Assembly: GCF_030272615.1 (NCBI RefSeq)
Contig: NC_081414.1
Location: 342,088,717-342,152,716 of the forward strand
Source: Cryptomeria japonica
Lineage: Eukaryota > Streptophyta > Pinopsida > Cupressales > Cupressaceae
DNA length: 64,000 bases
Direction of reading: 5' to 3'
This document shows positions 33,583 to 45,021 of the stretch, piece after piece. The position numbers and the translations under genes are program-made. How positions within the stretch are numbered: position 1 is the first letter of the stretch; each line of letters starts with the position of its first letter. A model generated the notes under the pieces. That model saw only the letters and a program-made list of their open reading frames with translations, was not told where the DNA came from and did not search any database.

Positions 33583-35578
33583 AGTCAGAAGTTTGATATG
33601 TTTAGTCTCTGACTATCAAACCTACATAAAACATGTTAGTAGTTTCATTTATTGTCTTTGTCATGCGTATGCCAAGGTTCTGCATAGAGAATCAGTACCA
33701 AATAACCAAAAAAAGCAGAAACCGAATGCAAAAGAAAACAATTTGCAAGTGAAAAACATTGTCTTTTACCTCTGTTTCTGACCCTACACAGGTGCAGAAT
33801 GTCTGACACAAGCGCAGAAGTCTTGACATAGGTGCAGAATGTCTTTGACACAGGCACAGAATGTATAACATAGGCGCGGATTGTCTCACACAGGCACAGA
33901 AGTCCCTAGAAAGCCCTGCATTACCCTGTTTCTTGGGTTTTTAACTTGCAAATCAACTCAAAGGCACTCAAAAGCATGGTTAAGTGGTTAGTTCACGTCG
34001 GGTTCACCAATGAATGTAGCTAGGAAATCAGAAATCATCACAAGCAATTCAACATTCTAATCTAGCTCAATCATGAAAGCACAAATGCAATGATCAATCC
34101 TAATTACATCCAATAAAGACATGAAAGCAAAACATTCAAGATTAAAAGCTAAGCAAACCAAATGCAGATCTGAATGTCTCCTTCATGCGGCTCCATTGTC
34201 CTTCTTTCTTCTCCAAATAGCCTTTGTTTGTGGATCTCACCTTTAAGTGCATAAACCTAATGTGAAAGCAAGATTGACATTGGCACAAGAATACTCAAAG
34301 CGTGATTGATTCGACAAAGTAATTCAAACAAGTGATTATTAGCCGAGATTGAAGAAATTCATCCAATTTATAAACAAATTGGAGAAATGATCAAATTAGC
34401 ATGATTCAATTCAAATGGAAATTGTAAATCAAAAATGTCAATTATGAGAAATTTATGATAAATTATGCACTTTCTATGCAAAATTGATTGATTGATAATT
34501 ATGACAAATTATGACAAATTTCTATGTCAAAAATTGATTGATTGTCAATTATGACAAATTATGACAAATTTCTATGTCAAAATTGATTGATTGTCAATTA
34601 TGACAAATTGAAATGTCATTCCCATGAAATTAGGAGAGAAATAGGAGGAAATTGAATTAGAAATTAGAAAAATTAGAAAATTAGAAAAAGAGGAAAAATT
34701 AGGAATTAAGAAATTGATGAAAATTAGGAAATTAGGAATTAAGAGAAATTAGGTGAATTAATTAATAATTTGTCATTTATTAATTAATTCACAAAAAGAG
34801 GAATAATTAGCCAATTAAATGAACATTTAATTGCAATGAGAAGACCTAGGATAAATAAATAATTTATTAATCCTAAAGGGAGGAATGACAAACAAGGTTA
34901 AATGATTAAATCACGAAACCCTAGAAGATGAATTAGCAATGCAAGGATGACAATTAGGTCTTGATGAAAGATAATTGACTCGATCATGATTCTGATTAAA
35001 AAAGGACCAATGTGATAAATGATTTGATTGATAAATGCGCCAATTGACGAGGAACAATGACTAATTGATCCAAATTGACATAATTGAGATAGACAACGAT
35101 CGATGGAAAATTAATCGTAAAATGACAAAATTGACAAGAGGACAAGGATCGATGACAAAATAGATTGCAAGACGACAAGATTGAAAATGACCACGATCGA
35201 TAACAAATCGATCACAAAATGACAAATTGATCAAAAGACAAGAATCAGTGACAAATCGATCGCATGATGACAAGATTGATAAGAGGACAAAACCCTAATT
35301 AGGATTGACGATGTCCAAAATGATGACAAATGAGCACGCACATTGATGCGACAGGATAAGATCGATCAAAATCATGACTGGAGAGTGTTGTCGACAAGAC
35401 CAAATTTGAGAGCGAGATGAATGAATAATGTAGAAGAATGACTCGATGCTCACAAATGATAAAAACCAAATGCGTGACATAGGAGAAATGTTAATGCGAC
35501 GCAAAAACCCTAAAATAAGGCAATGCGCAAATGTTAAAGTATGATTCCGCAAGCGTTGACCATTTTTAGGTGTCTACA
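33583..35578 (-). repeat. 3' LTR of element D
   Basis: 1996 bp, matching 45022-46939. It contains three internal repeat patches: a GCAGAA/CACAGGCGCAGAA minisatellite at about 33785-33905, an ATTATGACAAATT/GATTGATTGTC repeat at about 34480-34620, and units of about 50 bp with GATCGATGACAAA at about 35090-35290. It is longer than the other LTR because it keeps one extra unit in each of the first two patches. Confidence 0.88.
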
Positions 35579-35596
35579 TTTTGCCCCTCTTTGAGA
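35579..35596 (-). promoter_or_regulatory. Polypurine tract of element D
   Basis: On the minus strand TCTCAAAGAGGGGCAAAA directly precedes the TGTAGACA start of the 3' LTR. This is the standard position of the plus-strand primer and fixes the orientation. Confidence 0.8.
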
Positions 35597-35852
35597 CAAT
35601 GCGATTTTAAGCGTTGTTTCAAAGAACAATAATGAAAATGCCCCAGACACTAACAATGACATATGCATGCCCCCTCGAGGAATTGGCTGGAAACATGCAG
35701 AAAAGAGGCCAATTGATCGATAAAAATGATAGGATCGAACGGACTGACAATCGGAGATCGGATGCATGAAGGACAAGCAATTGATGGTGCAAAAGACCGC
35801 AACCAGCATGAGATGGAGAGGGTGCATGTCCATCTATGCACTGACAAAGATC

Positions 35853-35858
35853 TATAAA
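35853..35858 (+). promoter_or_regulatory. Possible TATA box for the antisense PMD gene
   Basis: TATAAA in TCTATAAATGAGACC, about 545 bp upstream of the PMD start at 36398 and on the same strand. The distance allows a long 5' untranslated region. Position and sequence are suggestive only. Confidence 0.35.
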
Positions 35859-36109
35859 TGAGACCAAGAGAGTGAAAATTGCTCATTTGCACTAGCCCAA
35901 GAGGAGAATTTGTTGCTCTCGAAAAGGACACTTGTAGAGAGATGGTGAACATTCCAATGGTAGATCACCTCAAAGAATGTGTACACACGTACAGATGACT
36001 AGACGACGTAGAAGCAGCGGTATGTATCTCAAAAACCCATGTTTTCAATTTGATGAATTTGACTTGCTTGTGGGACATTGTGGGGCCCACAGAAAATGCA
36101 GAAAGGGAC

Positions 36110-36230
36110 TCTTGTGCTTGTGTAGGGAGAATCCTATGCTTGTGTAGGGTCTTCTGCACTTGTGTAGGGGGACACAGGTGCAGGATATGTGACACGGGCA
36201 CAGGATACACAACACAGGCGCAATTGTGTT
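36110..36230. repeat. Inverted minisatellite patch upstream of the PMD gene
   Basis: Left half: three GCTTGTGTAGG/ACTTGTGTAGG units (about 36116-36168). Right half: ACACAGGTGCAGGAT, ACACGGGCACAGGAT, ACACAGGCGCAAT units (about 36172-36222). The right half resembles the minisatellite in the LTRs of D, and the left half its reverse complement. Confidence 0.65.
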
Positions 36231-36397
36231 CTGGGAACTCAATTTAGGTAAAAAAAAACATGCAAATGATCTAGAAAGGGGGGATAAGGATAGGATAGGT
36301 CAGAATAGATGAAAAACACCTTGATTTGGACATGAAAATGAGAAAATGCAACCCGTAGGAGCAAACCCTAAAACTGACAAAATGTGCCCCAATTGTG

Positions 36398-38235
36398 ATG
36401 CAGAGTCGACAGTATCCATTGATCACGCGGGAGAACCGACCAGACTGCTTCATGTTACGACATAGACTTAGAAGCACTGACAGAGATACATTAGCAGGAA
36501 TTGGGATATACTATGTCACATTCATGCCCGAGATTAGGGCAAACATAGGACTGCTTACCACATTGGCAGAGCAATGGCATTCACAGACCTCCTCATTCCA
36601 TCTGGCGACTGGAGAGGCGACAGTGACACTGGAGGATGTATGGCGCATCCTCCGCATTCTGATTCATGGAGAGATGGTAGAGTATGACCCAGTGATAGGT
36701 AGAGATGCGTTGTGCAGATTATTTGAGTGCGACACAGATGATCTGGATATCGTAGAGAGGGAGATCAGCTAGGAGACCATGGCATCAGAGTATGATCGTT
36801 GATATGTGGTGATAGCCGTGGTGATAGCATGCCTATTAGCAGGGGACAGATGAGGACATGGATTCCCTATTGGATGGGGAAGAGTGCTAGAGCGGATGGC
36901 GATAGAGGGGATAGTGTACGCATGGGGACCATGTGTACTAGCTATGCTATATTTTTAGTTGCATCAGATAGCATATCAGGGAGTGCAGACATTGAGCTAT
37001 GGAGTCACACTACTGCAGGTATGGGCATTTGAGCACATAGCCATATGTTGACCGATTGCAGAGAGATAGGTAGTACCACACCGACCATATGTGTACTACT
37101 ATGGGGGAGCACTAAGATAGGGTCCTTTTGGATACATATTATATTGGCGACATGAGCTAGACAGACTGAGAGAGTTCACATGGAGGCCATATCATGATTG
37201 CCCAAGATGGTCAGATGATAGTGATGAGCTACCGTATTGCAGATAGGAGAGGTACCTGATTGGGTGACTAGTGAATCGACAGAGAGTGACTGAGATGTAC
37301 CTGCCAGAGAGAGTCAGATGACAGTTTCGAGAGAGGCAGGATGTACCTAGGAGGACTACACACTTTGCCCGATCTCACAGAGAGACGAGTCAGTGGGGGA
37401 GTATGATTTAGCCACACATAGCATATACTGACTTCACACAGCTACAACAGAGATAATGGGATTGGAGATCAGATGTGGCGGATGTCGAGATGATAGAGGA
37501 GTATGAGAGATGGTTTGCATGATGACGGCCAGTGCCATTGACAGATCCGGATATTCCGTACCTAGGCGACAGGAGGACTTCCCACTTGCTAGAGAGGAGG
37601 AGGGAGATGATGAGGATGAGGAGGATGAGGGTGGGGATGAGGATGAGGGGGATGAGAAGCATAGAGATGAGGATGGGGATGATGAGGATGAGACAGATTC
37701 AGGTGATCAAGAGGCATTACAGGATATACCCATAGAGCCGAAGACAACTAGCATAGAGGAGATGGAGATGTGTAGGGCTACCATAGCGAGTCAGAATGAT
37801 CACATTGTGACATTAGAGAGAGAGAGCATGAGCAGTTTAGAGCAGAGATAGCCAAGCTTACAGCGGCTCGAGATACAATGATAGCTTAGGCACAGTGAGA
37901 AGAACAGAGAGTCACTGAGTATATTGGGTTGATTCGAGATGCCAGTGCATGGGAGATGGCACAGATGCTAGTAGAGACCGGAGAGGAGATACGCCATTGG
38001 AGGACACTATATGAGAGTGCAGTTCCACCAAAGCAGAGAGCAGCGTCATATCGGGCATGATCGAGGACAGAGAATAGGGCCTGCTCTCAGAGGTCATTGA
38101 GCAGCATGGGGGTGAGTGGACCTATGAGACGACCATAGCCAGGACCAGGAGGGACATCATCCATGAGACATGGCAGGGATGAGGAGGATAGAGGGAGCAC
38201 CCAGTGACAGAGGCACATGCTCCATATGACGGATA
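36398..38235 (+). pseudogene. Plant mobile domain (PMD)-type protein gene, antisense within element D
   Basis: From ATG at 36398 (MQSRQYPLITRENRPDCFML) the reading has PMD hallmarks: a first block with EQWHSQTSSFHLATGEATVT followed by LEDVWRILRI (about 36565-36665), then, in a shifted frame at about 36905-37045, YAWGPCVLAMLYF, a stop, and LLQVWAFEHIAI. These match the aminotransferase-like PMD (PF10536) pattern of a hydrophobic core with YAWG...LA.LY and LLQ.W.FEHI. The C-terminal part (37510-37851) is an Asp/Glu-rich stretch followed by coiled coil. Stops and frameshifts show it is dead. PMD proteins are known as plant nuclear proteins (MAIN/MAIL) and as transposon passengers. It lies on the strand opposite to the retrotransposon, between the 3' LTR and ORF1. 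Whether it was captured or belongs to the lineage is open. Confidence 0.75.
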
Positions 38236-39324
38236 GTGGACATTATGTAGTTTGACATTTTGTAGTCAGCCTGCGGCCCGTACTTAGGACAGACAGTCCA
38301 ATTTTGTACTCTGATATTTTTGTGACATATGATATGATATGCATCGATATGATGGGATGAAATGTGTGATGACTTATGTTGTTTTCCATGTATGGATGAC
38401 TTATGCACTGTTTTATGTACCATTGTGGAACATGTATGGATGTATATATTTTTTTTTATGTGTTTTTAATGCATTTATAATATGAAATGGATAAAATACT
38501 TGATGTGATGCTCGATGTAATGCAAATGTACTAACCAAACGGACACAAGATGCAGTATGTATGTTTGGGGAAATCGGAGCACTATACCGAACTGACTATC
38601 TGAACGGATGGAAGAAATGTTAGTAAGAAGAAAATGAAACAGAGGATAGTTAGAGACGAAGAAAAACTTTCTTTCAGTAATGCACTTTGTAGGTGAGAAC
38701 CCTTATTTTAATGTAGCAAAATGGATGCGTAGCATCATGGCATTGAAGGCCAGAGCTAAAATGCAACCCTTTTTGCAAAAGATAGACACATCACAAACAA
38801 ACAACAATCAAAACCAAAAAGAAAAAAGACCATGATCCATCCCGGTCACTCTAAATCACTCAGTGACATCATCGAGCAACATAGGAACATGATTGAAGCC
38901 AAAGATAAATGAGTAAAAAGATAAGATGCACAAATTCCAACAAATCAAAAAAACACCTTGATCTTCGTTGTCAAAAGTTGAAAGTGCTGATAGGAGGATC
39001 ATGCTGTCTGGTTTTAGGACATGCCGTACCCCGTCTAAGATAGGACATAGTCTGGTTTCGAGTATACCACACCCTGTATAAGACCCATGATAGTAGTGAC
39101 AAGACAAAATGATTTTGAGGTTGATTGATATGACAATTGTGATCAGTTTGAATGTCTGGTTTGATTGAAAGAGTTCATCTGTTTACGCATGATTTCATTA
39201 AAGCGCAGCGTTGGATTGCGAGTCGATGGATGTATACTCAATGAGCTGTCTATGCACAGAGGGGTTACTTATGTTTTTGTTTTGCTTTTCGATTTTTTAC
39301 AATTTTTTTTTTTTGTTCATTTTT

Positions 39325-39633
39325 TCAGGACTTTATTTGATTTTTTTGGATTATTTCAAGACGTTATTTGATTTTTTTGATTTTTTTCAGGACATTATTT
39401 GATTTTTTTGGATTATTTCAGGACATTTTTCAATTTTTATGATCTTTTTTAGGACACTTTTCAATTTTTTTGATTTATTTCAGGACATTTTTCAATTTTT
39501 TTGAATTATTTCAGGACATTTTTCAATTTTTAAGAGATTTTTTTTAGGACATTTTTCAATTTTTTTGAATTATTTCAGGACATTTTTCAATTTTAAAGAG
39601 ATTTTTTTTTAGGACATTTTTCAATTTTTATGA
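39325..39633. repeat. T-rich tandem array in element D
   Basis: About ten units of roughly 30-36 bp built on TTTCAGGACATTTTTCAATT, with a variable T-run linker (TTTTTTTGAATTA or TTTTTAAGAGA). Spacing is irregular. It lies between the two convergent genes of D. Confidence 0.8.
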
Positions 39634-40278
39634 TTTTGCCCCCAGTGTCTAGCAAGGAAAGGAATATGACAGGTGAATAAATAGGCTTGCTGAAATGATG
39701 GTGGATAGAGGGAAGACAAAGGCATTTTATCATGGAGACAATACAGATGCAATTTTCAAGGGCTATTGCATGATGGGACAAGAGACTGGATATGACAATG
39801 TAAAGCAGGAACATGGCATGAGGGACATGTCAAGAGGTTTTTGAAACTATGTTTAAATTTTGCGTCCTTATGTCAGATCAAGATCAAGGAACGAAAAAGA
39901 GTGTATGGATAGTGATAAGATAAGCAAGACCAAGAATGGATAAGGGACATGGACTGAAGGTCGTGGTAGGCTAAGAGATAGTGGTAAAAAGTTGCAATAA
40001 GCTAGGGAATATGGATGAAAGATTATAATAAGCAAATGGATAAAGACCAAAAGCTATGATGGACTAAAAGCTGCAAACAAGATGCATGATGCTCATGAAG
40101 ATCCTTAGCCTTGTCAAGATCAAAGGTGGAAAGGGAAACTGGACATGAGGGATGATAGAATATGAAGGGTAATGACAGGGGTTTGATAGGATAATGGAAC
40201 AATGAAGGACAAAAGGATATGATAGGATAAAACCTGCCCCCAAGTGTGGTGTGCAAGAAGTTCATAAATTATGCATGA

Positions 40279-40340
40279 TGCCTGTTTGCCAGGTTTTCAT
40301 CACGGTACTTGCCCAAGGTGCCTGTTTGCCAGGTTTTCAC
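40279..40340. repeat. 40-bp direct repeat pair in element D
   Basis: GCCTGTTTGCCAGGTTTTCA occurs at about 40279 and 40319, separated by CGGTACTTGCCCAAG-type sequence. I have the impression that similar words recur in other plant Gypsy elements; the function is unknown. Confidence 0.7.
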
Positions 40341-40572
40341 CAGTGGATGAATTATTTTTGCTTCACTTTTTTTTGTTCTTTGTTTTCTTTTTTTTTTGTA
40401 TTTTGACTTTTTCAATAGAAGATGGACACATGATAGGGGATGGAAGAAGGACTCAAACATCTCTTTGTTTGGATAGTAGCCTTGAAAAAAATGGACCATG
40501 ACCTTTAAAAGCATGCTCAAAGGCGTTGGTAGGATAAGGACATGGAAAAAGAGATGAAACTAAGGCAAGGAT

Positions 40573-43467
40573 TTATGCAAAGGATTGGATCAATGGGATC
40601 GAAGGATGGAAAATATGCATTGGATAATGGATAGGGTATTGGAAGAATTGTGCTTGAGTGGATAGAAAAGTTGGCAAGATTGACATTGGCACACACCTTG
40701 AAGGGTGATGGACTGATGGAGGAAAAATGGATCTCAGATTATGAGATTTGGATGGAGGAATAGCTTGGGGTTTTGGGACATAAGGGCCCAAAATCGATGA
40801 AGAAGGTGATGAAGGAATAGACTGGGAAGGTTTGGATGGAGGAATAGAAATTTTGGATGCCAAGTTGGATGTTTCTTTTTGTGCTTCAAGGAGCTTCTTA
40901 GGGATCCACATGGTTGTTGATTTTTCATGCTTTTGTGGTTCCTTGGAGTGCATTGCTTGCACAAGGGATTTAGGAACCCATATAGATTTTAACTTTTGTT
41001 TTTGAGCAATGGGCCTTTGTAACCTTTTGGATTTTTCTTTTTCTTTAGAGATCATATTTTGCTTTCTTTTGACATGTTGATTAGATTGGACATGTTGATC
41101 CTTGAATACATGTAGATTTCTAGACTTATGACTTTTATACTTGGCATCCAAATTGCTTCGAGGGGAAAAGGAATGCATGGATGGATATGAATGAAATAGA
41201 CTTCTTTTGGATGGATGAAATTTACTCAAGGATGTGTGCCTTTGCTAACCTTGCATAGAGGACGAAGGGATATAAGGACCTAAGATGGATGGAAAGTATG
41301 ATGGGGAAGGTGTATGTTTGGATTTTGAAGGGATGTTGGATTTAGTAGGGGTACCCATGTCTTGAGGAATTTCACTGAGGCCATGACCCTTAATATTTTC
41401 TTTGATATGGAGGGCTTCTTTCTTATGAAGGTCTACTCCTTTGCCTTTATGAATATCTTGACTTGTAGGATACTCTTTTCTTTGGGAAGAAGACGCGAGT
41501 CCATTATGAGGTGGATATGATATGAGAGAAATAATGAGATCTTGAAGTGGATCAGATTGCACCAAAGTGGAAGAACCCATTATGCATGTTGAGGGTTCAT
41601 GAACATCTTGCACTGAAATGTTAGAATCATGAGGGGGATTAGGATCATGAGGGGGACTAGGATTGTGTAGTGGACATGGTTCAATGACAGGCTCTTCAAG
41701 AGATGGAATGGGAGATATAATGGTATCATCAAAAGAAATGCGATCTTGGAGTGTATATGGAGCATTAAGACAAGGAGATGGAGGAACAAAAAGATCTTGT
41801 GGAGGATTTAAAGGAATAATTTGATCTTGACAAGGAGGAAGATCATTGGAATCCTCTTTAAAGGTGTTTTTCTCTTGACTTTTAATGAGATCATCGGAAA
41901 GGATGGAAGGGATATCTTGATCTTTCTCAGGAAGTGGAATGTCAATGGGATTTGAAAGGACATTTTTTTCATGAAATGGAATGGGATCATTTGGGATTGG
42001 ATGGACTGGGATATCTTGATCTTGCTCAGGGAATGGAGTGTCAATAGGACTTTGGATAGTATGGACAAGAATAAGTGAATCATTGTGAGTGTTTGGGAAC
42101 ATGGGGTCCTGGTCAACAATTGGATGGGATGATAAGGTTTCAGGATCTTGATCTTGGTTTTCTTTAGGACTCATTTCTTCGTGCTCTAAGTTATCCTCTT
42201 GACATGGGGTTGGACTTTGGATATGCATGAAGGATTTTGACAAGGGATCAATGTTTTGGCATGAAGGAAATGCACTTTGAACATTTGTGATGGATTTTGG
42301 CAAGGAATCAATGCTTGAACATGAGGAAGAGGGACTTTGAATGGGGTCCTCTAAAACAGGTAATGGCAATAAAGTGCATGGTGGCATTAGGTCTTGTATT
42401 TCTGAAACATGACAAGGACGTGCATCATGAATTGGATTATTTTGGCAATAAATTATGGATAGCTCTTGGATAATTGCATCCTTGGGTGTATTGTTTGATG
42501 AGGACAATATGGAAGGTTCTTGTGAAACTTCTAGAGGTGTAGGGATAGATGCCACTAGAGAGTCAATTTGTTTGTGGGGAGATGAGGCATTGCAAGACAT
42601 AATTGTATTATCTTGATCTTCCTCAAAGAACTCACTTGGTAGGTTCCTTAAGAGCCTTGCAATAAAGCCACCTTTCTTTCGGGGTTTTGACATAGTTGTA
42701 TCTAGAATTTGAACTTGTTTTTGGTTTGATGTCATGTTTTGATATTGGACTTGGTTCAATTGTTCTGACATGTTTGAAACTTGGGTTGGTGTGTGCTGCA
42801 AGCTTTGTTTTTGAATGTTTGGTTGTGGTTGTTGACATTGATATGTTGATTGAACTTGAAATTGTTGATATTCCACCATTGGTTGGACTATTTGTTGACA
42901 TTGTATAGTTGGTTGGACATATTGTTGAAATTGGACCATTGGTTGTGTTGGTTGTATATGTTGGACAATTGGTTGTGTCTGTTGGAAATGTTGAACAACT
43001 GGTTGAACCATTGGTTGTGATGGTTGAAAATGTGATTGATAGTAAACACCTTCTTGTTCTTGTTGTGGAGGCACATAATGTTTAAATTGATGTTGTCTCT
43101 TTTCTTGAAATTGTTTCATCATCTCTATTTGGGAGAGGAGAGCTGGTATGTCTAATCGTTCAAGAAGAGATCTTACATCAATTGGCTCAATCTTTGGATT
43201 TCGACTTGGAAATTTTTGAAACATTTTGGACATTTGTGATCTATTCTTCTCAATGTTTTTCACTCTTTGTTCCAAAATCTCCTTGTCTTGAGCTAGTTTC
43301 TCCTCTAGTTTTTGTATTTGGAGACTTGTTTCATCATAAAAAGTTTGATCGATATTGCCTTGTTGTTGGGTTGGATGTAATTGTGATTGCATTGTCGGTT
43401 GATATGTCAAACTTTGTTGCATCAGTGGTGCCTGGAACCTTGTTTCAATAGACATGTAACTATGCAA
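40573..43467 (-). CDS. Long sense-strand ORF of element D, one in-frame TAG; unknown function
   Basis: A 740-codon frame (43467-41245) ends in TAG and the same frame stays open for 218 more codons to 40573, about 964 codons in all. Layout: Gln-rich N-terminus; coiled coil at about residues 45-80 (SLQIQKLEEKLAQDKEILEQ); a region with LLERLDIPALLSQIEMMKQF; a Gln/Val/Pro repeat at about 130-230 (QPMVQ, QPIVQH, QPTIQ units); a basic patch SKPRKKGGFIARLLRNLPSE; then a long acidic Pro/Ser/Asp region with repeats such as PEQDQDIPVH and PEKDQDIPS. SILGPY(I/V)P occurs near residue 730 and again near 885, and W(V/I)PK repeats lie beyond the TAG. I see no known domain and no zinc knuckle. It occupies the Gag position, so a Gag-like or assembly role is possible. 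I annotate it as broken by one stop. Confidence 0.7.
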
Positions 43468-45021
43468 TGTTTTTGGGATTTTTTATTTTAAAAGAATGCA
43501 ACCTATGTTTTTTGTTGTTTTCAAGATATGGACAAACTTTTTGGAATGCAAATCTAAAAAGAGACCCTTAGGAAATTGAAAGGATGTCTAGACCTCAAAG
43601 GACAAAAGGACAAAATGACAATGTCTCCCCTATATGCTTGGATACTAAGCTAGGTTTGACCAAATGACATTGATGACAAAAAGAGAAAAGGTTTGATAAG
43701 GTCTAGACTTCCTAACAATGACTTAGGGTTTATCAAAGATTTGGATTACTCAAGTATGACAAAACCTAGTTTGACACTATATGCAAAGGGACAATTAATA
43801 TCCAAATTACCCTAATATGATATGATAATGACCTAAGCTTAATGAAGAGACCTAGGGTATGCAAATATGAATGAATGAAAATGGTATTACTCTAATGCAA
43901 GAGGACATATGTAAATGGATGACTCTTATTGATATGAAAGGAGTATGACCTAGATGAAACTTAACCTTGATAGTTGACAATGACTTTGCAAAATGGACAC
44001 CTAGGATGAACCTAGATCTAAGTGACATGAATGTTGACACAAGACTTTGAAAAATGTTTGACAACCATGTTTGAAGGTGTTTTGAACTTTGTTGGATGAA
44101 ATGCTCTTGTTTTTAACCTTGTTTTGAATCAATTTGTCTTGTTCTTGAAATGAGATACAATTCAACTTTTGACAAGCAAAGAATACAAGATATTTCAACT
44201 TAGACTCAAGACAATCATGCTCATTCCCACATTTCTTATGGTAGGCAAGGACATTAGGTACTTGAGAGGTAGACTTGTTATGGGATTCAAGGAGAATACA
44301 TAGATGGTTGACCCCACGGGCTCCCCTCCACAACACTCACTTCTCAAGGCAGCCAAGCATCAGTCCCCATGCAAATCTCCCCATGGTGAACTTAGTATCT
44401 CTTCCAAGTATCCGAACTTGTCCTTCTCAAGCAACTAGAAGGGTTTTTGGCCTCTAAATACAAGGTGTTTAGTAAGGATTTCTATTAAGTGTTACTCCTT
44501 GGTGTCACGCAAGTGTTATTGAGACATTAAGCCCACCAAGATACCAAACAAATGTATTCACGCAAGCACGATTTAGACCATGAGGTCCTACTTAGATGTT
44601 GATATGAGAAAGAGTTCAAGGGTCATCACTTCCCAAGTAACTGCAATTCCCACATAACCCTTCCTTCAAAGCTTTCGCCCATCAGGTATTTGTTTATAGT
44701 GAGTTAGAATGCCAAGGTATTCTAGCCGTACTCACTTTGGGTCATTCCCTTCTCATGATTATCACTTGCTTGCAAAAGCAAATGGTCGGGAAGGCAGGCC
44801 CTCTAAAGGTGACACACAATCAAAAACATGAGCATGGTATCGAAGATCTGGATTTTTGATCACCCTAAGAAGGATGAGAGCATACTCTCCTACTCCAATG
44901 TCAAACTCAACAATCAAGGAAAACATACATTCATTCCATCCTATTTAGAAATCACTAGGTGCCTAAATATTAACTTCAAACACAAAGTTTAGTTGTAGTC
45001 CAAGGCAACCTGCAAAACCCA
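43468..45021 (-). other. 5' leader of element D
   Basis: 1.55 kb between the 5' LTR and the long sense ORF, with no supported gene. The part at 44690-44830 resembles the leader of element E at 8160-8270. Directly after the LTR the minus strand reads TGGGTTTTGCAGGTTGCC, where a primer site is expected; I could not assign it to a tRNA. Confidence 0.55.

Larger units (their letters stand above)
38236..40572. other. Non-coding middle of element D
   Basis: It separates the 3' ends of the PMD gene (plus) and the sense frame (minus), so it is a convergent 3' region. It contains a T-rich tandem array (39325-39633) and a short GCCTGTTTGCCAGGTTTTCA duplication (40279, 40319). Otherwise it shows no supported gene. 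Confidence 0.5.

Noticed and set aside
33990-34015. GGGTTCACCAA as a tRNA B-box or RNA polymerase III promoter
   Set aside because: No A-box or tRNA fold nearby; the word belongs to a conserved LTR block shared by D and E.
35534-35952. Overlapping minus-strand frames of 82-100 codons near the 3' LTR of D
   Set aside because: They overlap the polypurine tract and LTR end in several frames, with no recognisable content and no matching frame in the other LTR context.
37510-37851. Acidic 113-codon frame as a separate gene
   Set aside because: Best explained as the C-terminal part of the PMD pseudogene, on the same strand and directly downstream of the domain.
43182-43451. 89-codon plus-strand frame
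   Set aside because: Antisense shadow of the long sense ORF of element D.
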